Shown: positions 34,194 through 43,472, counted from the first letter of the stretch. The stretch is DNA of 64,000 nt from JBBRMW01 sp965246845 (GCA_965246845.1 CBDFFR010000012.1:1922001-1986000); one strand, 5' to 3'. Notes: generated from the sequence alone by a model not told the origin. A program made the numbers and translations.

Positions 34194-35291
34194 ATGGTCG
34201 CACCTCCTATCGCCAATCCGAAAGATGCCCTGATCGGGGAAGTCCGCACGGAGTCTGACCGCATCACGACGCGCCTGCGCGAACTTCAATCGCTGATCGA
34301 TCAGAGCCAGCAGGAAGTGCGGCGCTTACAACAGCGCAGCGTGGACATCAATTCACAATTGACGCGGCTCGAAGCGAACTTCGACAACGTGCCGCGCCCC
34401 GACATCAAGGTGATTTACACGAATGCGCTCGACATCAAAGGTCGCCTGCTGACCATGCAGGGGCAGCTCGAAAAAGTCCAGCAAGACCGCGCGCAGCTTG
34501 AGAACTTCGGCAATATCCTCAAGCAGGTTCTGGATCGCTTGCAGGGCATCAGCGCGCAAAGCCTCGCCCCGGCGGGTGTGCAGCGTTCATCGGGCGCGAG
34601 CGAAGGCAGCACCGGACCGCTCTCCTCCGACATGATCATGCGGATTGTGGATACGCAAGAAGCTGAACGGCAACGTCTGGCGCGGCAGTTGCACGATGGT
34701 CCGGCGCAATCGCTCACGAATTTCATCCTGCAAGCCGAAATTTGCCAGCGCCTTTTCGACCGCAACCCGGATCGCGCCGTCGAAGAACTCGGCAACCTCA
34801 AATCGTCGGCTGGCACGACCTTTCAGAAGGTGCGCGATTTCATCTTCGATTTGCGTCCGATGATGCTGGATGACCTCGGCCTCGCGCCGACGGTCAAGCG
34901 CTATGTAAATGCCTTCGGCGAGAAGAACGAAGTCAAGATGTCGCTGAACATTTCGGGCGAGGAACACCGCCGGATGGAGCCGCACGCGGAAGTAACCGTC
35001 TTCCGGGGCATTCAGGAAGTCCTGAGCTATGCGAAGGAATTTTGCAACGCGACGCAGATCAGCGTCCTGCTCGACATCGCGGGGGATGAAATTCGCGTGA
35101 CCGCCGATTTCGATGGCAAGCCCGTGAGCGAAGTCGAAGCCACGCCCGAACTCAACCAGCAGCAATCGCGCGTGTTCAGCCTGAATACATTCAAAGAGCG
35201 CGTGGAACTGGTCGGCGGCTCGGTCAATATTTACGGTGGTGAGGGCGAAACCAACCGCGTCGATCTGGCCGTCTCCGCACAGGAGCGTTGA
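34194..35291 (+). CDS. DegS/NarX-like histidine kinase with degenerate ATPase domain
   Basis: This 365-residue cytoplasmic protein has a long N-terminal coiled coil (about 10-125). A HisKA_3 dimerisation helix with its phosphoacceptor His is intact (ERQRLARQLHDGPAQSL). In the HATPase part, the N-box Asn is missing (QEVLSYAKEFC where ALTNAVKHA-like sequence is usual) and the G1 box reads DFDGKP rather than DxGxG. The His is kept while ATP binding looks lost, so it may be a phosphatase, scaffold or pseudokinase. ATG 34194 has GGAG at good spacing. Confidence 0.8.
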   Translation: MVAPPIANPKDALIGEVRTESDRITTRLRELQSLIDQSQQEVRRLQQRSVDINSQLTRLEANFDNVPRPDIKVIYTNALDIKGRLLTMQGQLEKVQQDRAQLENFGNILKQVLDRLQGISAQSLAPAGVQRSSGASEGSTGPLSSDMIMRIVDTQEAERQRLARQLHDGPAQSLTNFILQAEICQRLFDRNPDRAVEELGNLKSSAGTTFQKVRDFIFDLRPMMLDDLGLAPTVKRYVNAFGEKNEVKMSLNISGEEHRRMEPHAEVTVFRGIQEVLSYAKEFCNATQISVLLDIAGDEIRVTADFDGKPVSEVEATPELNQQQSRVFSLNTFKERVELVGGSVNIYGGEGETNRVDLAVSAQER

Positions 35292-35325
35292 AGTTGCCGC
35301 TTGTACTCAGGTCCTATTCAGCCAG

Positions 35326-35353
35326 TTGCGGCAGTCGCATTATCGGCTACAAT
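35326..35353 (+). promoter_or_regulatory. Sigma70-type promoter of cpaB
   Basis: TTGCGG (35326-35331) and TACAAT (35348-35353) with a 16-base spacer lie about 90 bases before cpaB. They make it likely that the pilus genes start a separate transcription unit from the kinase-like gene. Confidence 0.5.
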
Positions 35354-35442
35354 CGTTCGCAGTCACGTGTGCGGTGGCAGGGCATTCGACCCTCCGCTCG
35401 CCGTAAGTTCTGGAAGATTACGTCAGTGGAGAGCGTCACCCA

Positions 35443-36639
35443 ATGAACCGTCGAGTCCTGATTCTGCTACTGTTGCTCATCATCGTGATTGGCGGTGGCG
35501 CGTTGCTCTATTTCACCGTCATCGCGCCCGCGTCTCAGGCCGCTAACAATATCGTCCTGACCACGATCCCCGACCCGAACAATCCCAACCCGATTGGCGT
35601 GGCTCCGGTGGTCAATACGCCGACTCCGATTTCCTTCACGCCGATCCTGATCGCAGTGCAGGAACTGCCGCGCGGCATCCGCATCCCGGAGAACGGCGTC
35701 GAAATTCGCAACTTCCCGACGGCCAACGTTCCAGCCAACGCGATTGGCGCGAACCCCGCCGACCCGAACGACGTGGCGCGCGTGTTGAAGGATGTCGTCG
35801 GCAAAATCGCGCGTACTGACATCGCGCGTGAGCAACCGCTGCTCTATACGATGCTCGTTGACGACCTGACACAGATCGCGAAAGTCGGCTCCGACGCGGC
35901 GGCGGTAATCCCGCCCGGCTTGCAGGCGATTACGTTGCCCATCGACCGCAACAGCGCCGTCGCATTCGCGCCGCGTCCCGGCGACTACGTGGACGTGATC
36001 GTCTCGTACCTGTTCGTCGATGTCGATGAGGAATTCCAGTCGCGCAAGCCGAACCTGCTCAACTTCACGATTGTGAAGCAGGACGGCACGATTGATATTG
36101 TGCGCGGTATCGCGGGTCGTGTCGAGCCGAGCAGCCTCTCGAACTTCCCGGTCATCGTCGGACCCTCCGAAACGCAGCGCCCGCGCCTGACCACGCAGCG
36201 CACTATTCAGGCCGCGCTCGTGATCCAGATGGGAACCTTCCCGCTGACGGGCAACTACATCGGCAATACGCCGACGCCCGCCGTCCCGCCGACGGTCGCC
36301 AACGACACCGAGCCGACACGCTCCGGTCCGCCGACTGCCGTGCCGACGCAGGTGGTCCCGGAAGTGATCACCGTTGCCGTGCAGCCACAGGAAGCTATCG
36401 TGCTGGCGTGGCTGATCGAAGCGCGCGTCCCGCTCACGCTCACGCTACGCAATGCGCGCGATGTGACGAGCAAGCCCTCGACGCCCGTGAACCTGCGTTA
36501 TGTCGTTGAACAGTATCAGGTTCAGCAGCCGCCCAAGCTGCCCTATGCGCTCGAACCCGCGATCCGTTCGGTTCGCCAGCTTGTGACCGGGACGCTGGTT
36601 CCCTTCGCGAGCGACGTGCAGGCGCAGCCCGCAAAATAA
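35443..36639 (+). CDS. cpaB: Flp/Tad pilus assembly protein CpaB (RcpC-like)
   Basis: This 398-residue protein has an N-terminal membrane anchor (MNRRVLILLLLLIIVIGGG). An SAF domain follows (VAVQELPRGIRIPENGVEI), then the RcpC/CpaB core (AITLPIDRNSAVAFAPRPGDYVDVIV). A Thr/Pro-rich segment is inserted before the final conserved region. In diderms CpaB works with the secretin. No secretin gene is present here, as in monoderm Tad systems, so its partner outside the membrane is unclear. A terminator follows. Confidence 0.9.
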   Translation: MNRRVLILLLLLIIVIGGGALLYFTVIAPASQAANNIVLTTIPDPNNPNPIGVAPVVNTPTPISFTPILIAVQELPRGIRIPENGVEIRNFPTANVPANAIGANPADPNDVARVLKDVVGKIARTDIAREQPLLYTMLVDDLTQIAKVGSDAAAVIPPGLQAITLPIDRNSAVAFAPRPGDYVDVIVSYLFVDVDEEFQSRKPNLLNFTIVKQDGTIDIVRGIAGRVEPSSLSNFPVIVGPSETQRPRLTTQRTIQAALVIQMGTFPLTGNYIGNTPTPAVPPTVANDTEPTRSGPPTAVPTQVVPEVITVAVQPQEAIVLAWLIEARVPLTLTLRNARDVTSKPSTPVNLRYVVEQYQVQQPPKLPYALEPAIRSVRQLVTGTLVPFASDVQAQPAK

Positions 36640-36657
36640 TCGGGATGCGTTTGTGAT

Positions 36658-36687
36658 GGGGAGAGCGCAACCGCCTCTCCCCTTTTT
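36658..36687 (+). terminator. Rho-independent terminator after cpaB
   Basis: GGGGAGAG (36658-36665) pairs with CTCTCCCC (36675-36682), followed by TTTTT. It lies between cpaB and the cpaE fusion gene, so these may be transcribed separately or with attenuated read-through. Confidence 0.75.
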
Positions 36688-36729
36688 GTTATACTTTGTT
36701 GTAGTGATGAGTCTGGAGCATCGTGTCGT

Positions 36730-38040
36730 ATGAGCAAGTTAGCAGGCGTTCCGCAGGGCGACAAGAAGCCGATGATCCGCGTTATCATCGTCGATGACAT
36801 TCCCGAAACACGCGAAAACCTGAAAAAGCTGCTCGCCTTCGAGCCTGATATTGAAGTCATCGGCACGGCCAGCACCGGGCGCGAGGCGATTGATATTGCC
36901 ATCGCCAAGAAGCCCGATATTCTGCTGATGGACATCAACATGCCGGATATGGACGGCATCACCGCCACCGAGCAAATCAACAAGGCGGTCCCGACGGCGG
37001 GCGTCGTGATTATGTCCGTACAGAGCGAGGCCGATTACCTGCGCCGCGCGATGCTTGCCGGGGCGCGCGATTTCCTGACCAAGCCGATTGCCGGCGATGA
37101 ACTTTATTCGACCGTGCGCCGCGTCTACGAACTCACACCGCGCGCCGTTGCGATGCCGCAATACATGCCCGGCCAGCCCGGTAGCGATGGCAAAATGGCG
37201 GGCGACCGCGCGGGCAAGGTGATTGTGATTTACAGCCCGCAGGGTGGCGCAGGCAAGACGACAACTGCCACCAACCTGGCAGCGGCGATGATGCGCGAAG
37301 GCACGAAGGTCCTGTTGGTCGATGCCGATTTGCAATATGGCGATGTGGGCGTGTTCCTCAACCTGCAATCACAGAACACGCTCACCGAACTGGTCAAGAA
37401 TGTCCTTGAAGATGACCTTGACATGGACCTCGTGGAAAATGTGCTGGTCAAGCACGACAGCGGCCTGAAAGTTCTGCTTGCGCCGAGCAGCCCGGAAGAC
37501 GCGGAAACCATCGTCGTCGAAGGCGTGACTACACTATTGACGCGGCTGCGCAAGCAGTTCGATTTTATTGTGGTCGATACCGCCTCCAAACTGGATGACC
37601 TCGCGCTCAGTTTATTCGATATTGCCGACCGCATCCTGATCGTGACCAATCCGACGCTACCTGCGCTCAAGAATACGCGCATCGTATTGAACCTGATGCA
37701 GCAGTTGAAATATGTCGACGAGAAGTATCAACTGGTCTTCAACAAGGTCAACGCGGAGTTCGAGCGCAGCAAGGTCGTCCCGCCGATTGCGGCCTTCGAG
37801 CAGAAACTGAAGCGTACCGGCATTATTCAAATCCCGGAAGACGAGCGCAAGGTCCTCGCCGCGCTCACACGCGGGACGCCGCTCATCGCGAGCAAGGAAC
37901 GTAATGTCTCGCCCGCGCGTGAGTTCTACGCTCTGGCAGACCTGATGCGAAATCAACTCTCGCCCGCGACGCCCGAAGCGGTGGGGAGTCCCGAAAAAGC
38001 TGCTCCGCAGCGGCTTTCGATCTTCGGCGGGAAACGTTAG
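36730..38040 (+). CDS. cpaE: Receiver-CpaE/TadZ fusion ATPase of the Tad pilus
   Basis: The 436-residue product has an N-terminal receiver (about 15-135) that looks fully functional: acidic pair VDDIPE, phosphoacceptor in LLMDINMPDMDG, switch Ser (IMSVQ) and Lys (LTKPIAG). It is followed by a MinD/ParA ATPase with deviant Walker A GGAGKT (172-177) and the DADLQYGDVG segment. TadZ/CpaE proteins place the pilus machine at the cell pole. Many carry degenerate receivers, so an intact one suggests phosphorylation-controlled placement. Confidence 0.92.
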   Translation: MSKLAGVPQGDKKPMIRVIIVDDIPETRENLKKLLAFEPDIEVIGTASTGREAIDIAIAKKPDILLMDINMPDMDGITATEQINKAVPTAGVVIMSVQSEADYLRRAMLAGARDFLTKPIAGDELYSTVRRVYELTPRAVAMPQYMPGQPGSDGKMAGDRAGKVIVIYSPQGGAGKTTTATNLAAAMMREGTKVLLVDADLQYGDVGVFLNLQSQNTLTELVKNVLEDDLDMDLVENVLVKHDSGLKVLLAPSSPEDAETIVVEGVTTLLTRLRKQFDFIVVDTASKLDDLALSLFDIADRILIVTNPTLPALKNTRIVLNLMQQLKYVDEKYQLVFNKVNAEFERSKVVPPIAAFEQKLKRTGIIQIPEDERKVLAALTRGTPLIASKERNVSPAREFYALADLMRNQLSPATPEAVGSPEKAAPQRLSIFGGKR

Positions 38041-38063
38041 CCCGGTTGTATAGGAAGTAAACG

Positions 38064-39512
38064 ATGTCTCTTCTTCGCCGTATCAATCAAGGAAGCACAC
38101 CGCCGCCCGCGCAACGCGGCGGGGAACAGGGCAACACCCCGGCGCAACAGCCCGCCGCGCCACCGCCGCCCGATCAATCGCGGCTGGATGCGATGCGCGA
38201 CAAGCGCGTGGCGATGCCCGCCACCTCTGCGGCAGCGCAGCAGCAAAAGGACGCGCTGGTCGACATCAAGGTGCGCGTCCAGACCAAGCTGTTGAGCGAA
38301 CTTGACCCCTCAATGGATACGCGCTCGCCCGAAGTGCGTTCGACGATTGAAGAACTCTTCGCGACGATCCTCAACGAAGAAAACATCATCCTCAGCCGCA
38401 ACGAGCGCGCTCGCCTCTTCGACCAGATCATCGCGGAAATTCTCGGCTTCGGTCCGATTGAAATTCTGCTCGCGGATGACTCCGTGACCGAAATCATGGT
38501 CAACGGTCCGAAGAACATTTATGTCGAGCAGAAAGGCCGCCTCACACGGTCGAATGTCACCTTCGAGAACGACGACCATGTGATGCGCGTGCTGGACCGG
38601 ATTGTCGCCCCGCTTGGTCGGCGTATCGATGAAAGCTCGCCGACAGTCGATGCGCGGTTGCCGGATGGTTCGCGCGTGAACGCCGTCATTCGCCCGATTG
38701 CGCTGTGCGGTCCGACGATCACGATCCGTAAGTTCTCCAAGAAACCGCTGACGGTCGAAGACTTGATTCGGTTCGGCTCAATGACCAGCGAAATGGCCGA
38801 ATTTCTGCGCGCGTGCGTGATGGCGCGTCTGAACGTCGTCGTCTCCGGCGGCACGGGGTCCGGCAAGACGACGCTGCTCAACGTCCTTTCCGGCTTCATC
38901 CCGGATGACGAGCGGATTGTGACCATCGAAAACGCGGCAGAACTGCAATTGCGGCAGGAACACGTCGTTTCGCTGGAAACGCGCCCGGCCAACATCGAAG
39001 GGCGCGGCGAGGTCAGCATTCAGGATTTGGTCGTGAACTCGCTGCGTATGCGCCCGGACCGCATCGTCGTCGGGGAGTGCCGTTCCGGTGAAGCGCTGGA
39101 CATGCTCCAGGCGATGAACACCGGACACGACGGCTCGCTGACCACCGCGCACAGCAACAGCCCGCGCGATACGCTGGCGCGTCTGGAAGTGATGTGCCTG
39201 ATGTCCGGTATGGAACTCCCAATCCGCGCGATCCGCGAGCAGATTGCCTCGGCAGTGCAGTTGATCGTCCATCAGGAACGCCTTCGCGACGGCGCACGCA
39301 AGATCGTCAAAGTGACCGAAATTCAGGGCATGGAAGGTGAAGTCATCACCATGTCCGATATTTTCGAGTTCGAGCAGACGGGCATCGAAGCCGGGAAAGT
39401 GATCGGGCGCGTTCGTCCGACCGGACTGCGCCCCAAGTTCATCGATCAGATCGAAGCCGTTGGAATCCACCTGCCGCCGTCAGTGTTCGGGATCGGGATG
39501 CCGCGCTACTAG
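38064..39512 (+). CDS. cpaF: Tad pilus secretion ATPase CpaF/TadA
   Basis: This 482-residue GSPII_E family ATPase has Walker A GGTGSGKTT starting at residue 262, an Asp box (IVTIENAAELQL), Walker B (RIVVGECRSGEA) and a His box (TTAHSNSP). A Pro/Gln-rich N-terminal region of about 50 residues precedes the conserved N-domain (FGPIEILLADDSVTEIMVNGP). It powers both assembly and retraction of Flp pili. It lies 23 bases after cpaE. Confidence 0.96.
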   Translation: MSLLRRINQGSTPPPAQRGGEQGNTPAQQPAAPPPPDQSRLDAMRDKRVAMPATSAAAQQQKDALVDIKVRVQTKLLSELDPSMDTRSPEVRSTIEELFATILNEENIILSRNERARLFDQIIAEILGFGPIEILLADDSVTEIMVNGPKNIYVEQKGRLTRSNVTFENDDHVMRVLDRIVAPLGRRIDESSPTVDARLPDGSRVNAVIRPIALCGPTITIRKFSKKPLTVEDLIRFGSMTSEMAEFLRACVMARLNVVVSGGTGSGKTTLLNVLSGFIPDDERIVTIENAAELQLRQEHVVSLETRPANIEGRGEVSIQDLVVNSLRMRPDRIVVGECRSGEALDMLQAMNTGHDGSLTTAHSNSPRDTLARLEVMCLMSGMELPIRAIREQIASAVQLIVHQERLRDGARKIVKVTEIQGMEGEVITMSDIFEFEQTGIEAGKVIGRVRPTGLRPKFIDQIEAVGIHLPPSVFGIGMPRY

Positions 39513-39542
39513 GCGTGCCGAAAAAGGAGTAAGGAAGCCCTC

Positions 39543-40526
39543 GTGAATATCCCTCTGATTATCGGTATTGTCGTTGTCGTCGTCGTCCTGCTGCTCGCGG
39601 TTGTCAGCATTCGCGGGCGTAACAGCAGCGTCGTGGAAGATCGTCTCGGTCGCTATGCGGATTTCCAGCAGCTTCCCCCTATCGAAGGCGACGACCGTAA
39701 GGTCGCCAAGAAGGACAAAGACAAGGAGAGCGCGCTCTCCAAGCGAATGAATGCGTCGCTCGAAAAGAGCGGCTTTGGAGCGCGTTACAAAACTGAACTG
39801 GCACGCGCCGACCTCAAACTGACCATCGCGGAATTCGCCGCTCTGCACGTCATCGCCGCAATTGGCCTCGGCTTTGTGTGCTATTTCGTGCTATTCACGG
39901 GCCAGTTCGTGATGGCAATCCTAGGCGGCGCGGTCGGGATGTTCATCCCGCGCTTCTATGTCTCCTATAAGAAGAGCAAGCGGCTGCGCAAGTTCGAGGA
40001 ACAAATGCCCGACCTGCTCAGTCTGTGGGTGAACTCCCTGCGTTCCGGTTACAGCACCATGCAATCGCTGGATGCCATCGCGCGCGAATCGGGCGATCCG
40101 AGCGGTCCCGAATTCAAGCGCGTCATTCAGGAAGTGCAGATCGGTCTGCCACAGGAAGCTGCGCTCGCGCACCTGCTCGACCGGATGCCGAGTGAAGACC
40201 TCGATCTGATTATCACCGCAGTAAACATCCAGCGCGAAGTCGGCGGCAACCTCGCGGAAATTCTGGAAACCATCGGCCACACTATCCGCGAGCGGATCAA
40301 GCTCAAGGGTGAAATCCGCGTGCTGACGGCGCAGGGGCGCATTACGGGCTACCTGATCAGCTTCCTGCCAATCGCGCTTGGTTTGTTCCTGAACGCCGTC
40401 AACCCCAACTACGTCGGGCGTCTCTTCTCGGATCGTTTTTGCGGCTGGCCGATGATCGCGATTGCGCTGATCATGATCGGCCTCGGCACGGCGATCATCC
40501 AGCGTATCGTTGATATTGAGATTTGA
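39543..40526 (+). CDS. tadB: Tad pilus inner-membrane platform protein TadB
   Basis: This 327-residue protein has an N-terminal TM, a cytoplasmic linker, two central TMs and a T2SSF domain (LPDLLSLWVNSLRSGYS-like MPDLLSLWVNSLRSGYSTMQ, IVAVNIQREVGGNLAEIL) with a C-terminal TM. The start is a GTG at 39543 after AAGGAG. Together with TadC it forms the platform turned by CpaF. Confidence 0.93.
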   Translation: MNIPLIIGIVVVVVVLLLAVVSIRGRNSSVVEDRLGRYADFQQLPPIEGDDRKVAKKDKDKESALSKRMNASLEKSGFGARYKTELARADLKLTIAEFAALHVIAAIGLGFVCYFVLFTGQFVMAILGGAVGMFIPRFYVSYKKSKRLRKFEEQMPDLLSLWVNSLRSGYSTMQSLDAIARESGDPSGPEFKRVIQEVQIGLPQEAALAHLLDRMPSEDLDLIITAVNIQREVGGNLAEILETIGHTIRERIKLKGEIRVLTAQGRITGYLISFLPIALGLFLNAVNPNYVGRLFSDRFCGWPMIAIALIMIGLGTAIIQRIVDIEI

Positions 40527-40539
40527 GGAGGACTGCCCA

Positions 40540-41478
40540 ATGACAATGCAACTCTTTGGTATCATCGTTCTGGTCGTCGCCGGGGTCGGTCTGCTTGGCG
40601 GGCTGGTCTGGGTCGGGCAGCGCCAAAATTCGGGCGCGGACCCGCTCATGCAGCGCCTCGCCAGCATCGCGGATCGTGAGGTCGCGCCTTCGCTCTCCGA
40701 TCTGGAAATGTCGCTCTCGTTCCGTGAGCGCGTGGCGATGCCGATGCTCAAGGCGCTCTCGCGGCTCGTGACTACGTTCACGCCTGAACAGCAGCTTGAA
40801 CAAATCTCGCACCAGCTTGAACTGGCGGGCAAGGCGCAGACGATGGATGCGCGCATGTTCTTCGCGCAACGCATCCTGATGATGCTCGCACTGGCGGCGG
40901 GCGCGTTCATCGTCTTCTTCGTCGTCTCGAAGAACCCGAACGCGCTGCTGTTCATCGTCGGCGCGGCGGCACTCGGCTACTTCCTGCCCGCGCTGCAACT
41001 GAAAAGCCAGATTTCGCGCCGCCAGAACGGGATCACGAAGGCGCTGCCGGATGCGCTGGACCTGATGACGATTTGCGTGGAAGCCGGGCTTGGCTTCGAT
41101 GCGGCGATGGGCAAGGTTTACGAGAAGTGGGATAACGATCTCGCGCTCGCCTTTGGCCGCATCATTCAGGAAATTCAACTCGGCAAGGCGCGCCGTGATG
41201 CGCTGCGCGATATGTCGAACCGCATGGACGTTCCGGACGTGAAGAGTTTCACGGCGGCGATCATTCAGGCTGACCAGCTCGGTGTGAGCATCTCGAAAAT
41301 CCTGCGTATTCAGGCCGATCAGATGCGCGTTAAGCGCCGCCAGCGCGCGGAAGAAAAAGCGCATCAGGCTCCGGTCAAGATGCTGATCCCGATGGTCTTC
41401 CTGATTTTCCCATCGATCTGGATCGTTCTGCTCGGACCATCCGTGATCGTTCTGATGCACACCAACACCCCAATGTGA
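40540..41478 (+). CDS. tadC: Tad pilus inner-membrane platform protein TadC
   Basis: This 312-residue protein is a second T2SSF domain protein (ALPDALDLMTICVEAGLGFDAAM, QADQLGVSISKILRIQADQMR) with TMs at both ends. The ATG at 40540 is preceded by a near-perfect GAGGAGG; the longer frame from 40510 overlaps tadB and is discarded. Its stop overlaps the GTG of comF by 4 bases. No pilin, prepilin peptidase or TadE gene follows. Confidence 0.92.
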   Translation: MTMQLFGIIVLVVAGVGLLGGLVWVGQRQNSGADPLMQRLASIADREVAPSLSDLEMSLSFRERVAMPMLKALSRLVTTFTPEQQLEQISHQLELAGKAQTMDARMFFAQRILMMLALAAGAFIVFFVVSKNPNALLFIVGAAALGYFLPALQLKSQISRRQNGITKALPDALDLMTICVEAGLGFDAAMGKVYEKWDNDLALAFGRIIQEIQLGKARRDALRDMSNRMDVPDVKSFTAAIIQADQLGVSISKILRIQADQMRVKRRQRAEEKAHQAPVKMLIPMVFLIFPSIWIVLLGPSVIVLMHTNTPM

Positions 41479-42176
41479 CCACCTCAAGCACGGGACCGTC
41501 GGAACCTCCCGGCGGTCCTGCACGCCTCCGCAAGGCGTTACGCTCCCTCGCCGATAGCAGCCTCGATTTGCTGTTCCCCCCACGCTGCGCCCATTGCAAA
41601 CGCCCCGGCTCCCTGCTTTGCGAACCCTGTATCGCGCTTATTCCACACCTGCCGGATGGTCCCGCGCCCGCACACCTCGACACGTTTTACGCGCTTGGCG
41701 GCTTCGACGGTCCCTTGCGCAGCGCGATTCATGCCTTCAAATACGATGGGCAACGGCGCATGGCGGGCTGGTTTGGGGAACGGCTGGCGGCGCTCGTATT
41801 GCCGCTCCACGCGAATGTGATTGCGCCTGTGCCGCTGCACCCGAAGCGCGAACGCGAGCGCGGCTACAATCAATCCGCGTTGCTCGCCTCCGAAGTGGCC
41901 GAACGGCTGCACATTCCGCATGATGGCGCGGTGTTGCGCCGCACGCGCGTCACGCAGCAGCAAGCACTGCTTGGCTATGCCGACCGTGCAAAGAATGTGC
42001 GCGATGCGTTCAGTGCCGATGCGGAGCGCGTACACGGCAAGGCAATTATTTTAATTGATGACGTCTGCACCAGTGGCGCAACCCTGTCGAGTTGTGCGGC
42101 AGCGTTGCGCACGGCAGGCGCGCTACATATTTATGGCCTCACCGTCGCGCGGACGCTGCGCGACGACCCTTCCTGA
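41475..42176 (+). CDS. comF: ComF family phosphoribosyltransferase-like protein
   Basis: This 233-residue protein has an N-terminal zinc-ribbon-like set CAHC...CEPC and a PRTase domain with the PRPP loop VILIDDVCTSGATL. ComF proteins are needed for DNA uptake in competent bacteria and interact with helicases. Translational coupling to tadC (GTGA overlap) is notable because Tad-type pili can serve DNA uptake in some bacteria. That functional link is inference. Confidence 0.92.
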   Translation: MTTSSTGPSEPPGGPARLRKALRSLADSSLDLLFPPRCAHCKRPGSLLCEPCIALIPHLPDGPAPAHLDTFYALGGFDGPLRSAIHAFKYDGQRRMAGWFGERLAALVLPLHANVIAPVPLHPKRERERGYNQSALLASEVAERLHIPHDGAVLRRTRVTQQQALLGYADRAKNVRDAFSADAERVHGKAIILIDDVCTSGATLSSCAAALRTAGALHIYGLTVARTLRDDPS

Positions 42177-42191
42177 TTAGGAGATTAAAAA

Positions 42192-42740
42192 ATGAACGTT
42201 GAAGTGACCAGCCGCAATGGACGTTTGACGGACGCGACGCGCGATTACGCAGAGCGGAAACTCAACCGCCTCGACCGCTACCTTCCGCATATTACGCAGG
42301 TCCGGCTCGAACTCGCGCAGGAAACCTTGCGCACTGGCGACCGAACAATCGCGCAGTTGACGGTACGGCACGACTCCGGCGCGGTATTGCGCGCGGAAGT
42401 GAAAGACGGCGCGGACCTGTTTACGGCAGTTGATGCAGCAATCGACAAGATTTACCGCCAGATCGAACGCTATAAGGGCAAGCTGCGGCGGCGCGGCGGT
42501 GAGATTGCGTCGGATGTCGAAGACTCACCCATCGACACGCCCGAAGAAGACGATGATGCGCTGGTCGTCAAGCGCAAGAAAATCGAAATGGCTCCGATGA
42601 GCGAAGAGGAAGCTATCGAGCAAATGGAACTGCTCGGCCACACGTTTTTCGTGTTCTTCAATATCGAGACGACCGCAATCAACGTCGTGTATCGCCGCGA
42701 GAAGACGGGCTACGGGTTGATCCAGCCGCTATTTGGGTGA
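42192..42740 (+). CDS. hpf: Long-form ribosome hibernation promoting factor
   Basis: This 182-residue protein has the N-terminal HPF/RaiA ribosome-binding domain (VEVTSRNGRLTDATRDYAERKL) and the C-terminal dimerisation domain of long HPFs (MSEEEAIEQMELLGHTFFVF, YRREKTGYGLIQP). It should dimerise 70S ribosomes into 100S particles in stationary phase. A good TTAGGAG site precedes the ATG. Its 3' end overlaps that of the convergent GT2 gene by 12 bases. Confidence 0.95.
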   Translation: MNVEVTSRNGRLTDATRDYAERKLNRLDRYLPHITQVRLELAQETLRTGDRTIAQLTVRHDSGAVLRAEVKDGADLFTAVDAAIDKIYRQIERYKGKLRRRGGEIASDVEDSPIDTPEEDDDALVVKRKKIEMAPMSEEEAIEQMELLGHTFFVFFNIETTAINVVYRREKTGYGLIQPLFG

Positions 42741-43472
42741 TTGCAGGCGGTTGAGTCGAACATACTTCTGCAATTCGTACCAGGCCATAATCAGGCTCAA
42801 CCGCAGCCCGTGCAGACCATCGCGGTAGCCGCGCAACGTGAAAAATCGCCAGATGAAGTGTCGGATCGGCTGCAAGATATAGTTCTGCGGCTTCGTGCGG
42901 ACTCCTTCTGCATGCAGTTCGGCGGCGGCGAGCGACGTATAGCGCTCCTGCTTTTCGATGAACTGGCGCAGGTCGCGATAGTTGTAGTGAACGAGCGGCG
43001 TTTGCAGGTAGCACGCCGCGCCTTCGAGGATGACGCGCTCGTGAACCGCGCGCGTCAGGTCGTAATGTGCCTTGTCGCGGCGCAGCAGCCGTAGTTGATA
43101 GTCGGGATACCAGCCCGCGCCGCGTGTCAACCTGCCCATGATGTAATTGTGGCGCGGGACCCAACCACCATCGCACGCCGGGTCATCCATTTTCGCGCGG
43201 ATTTCGGCGGCCTGCTCCGGGCTGGAGCGCTCATCCGCATCGACGAAGAAAACCCATTCCTCGCTGACCGCGCGTAGTGCTGCCTCGCGCTGCTCTGAAT
43301 AGTTCACGAAAGGATGCGTGAGCGTATCCGCGCCTGCCGCCCGCGCAAGGGCGAGCGTATCATCCGTGCTGCCGCTGTCGAAGACGAGGACGCGATCTGC
43401 CCATGCCAGCGACCCGATGCAGGCCGCGACATGCTGTGCTTCGTTGTAGGTCAGGATGATCGCGACCAGCAT
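42729..43472 (-). CDS. Family 2 glycosyltransferase (WaaE/KdtX-like)
   Basis: This 247-residue GT-A enzyme opens with VAIILTYNEAQHV and has the metal-binding FVDADER motif. The organisation resembles the WaaE-type glucosyltransferases (GAGWYPDYQLRLLRRDKAHY, VHERVILEG). The C-terminus (WRFFTLRGYRDGLHGLRLSL) is a membrane-associating amphipathic region. It would add a sugar to a lipid-linked glycan. It is the last gene of the rpmH-to-GT2 run. Confidence 0.88.
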   Translation of the reverse strand: MLVAIILTYNEAQHVAACIGSLAWADRVLVFDSGSTDDTLALARAAGADTLTHPFVNYSEQREAALRAVSEEWVFFVDADERSSPEQAAEIRAKMDDPACDGGWVPRHNYIMGRLTRGAGWYPDYQLRLLRRDKAHYDLTRAVHERVILEGAACYLQTPLVHYNYRDLRQFIEKQERYTSLAAAELHAEGVRTKPQNYILQPIRHFIWRFFTLRGYRDGLHGLRLSLIMAWYELQKYVRLNRLQSPK

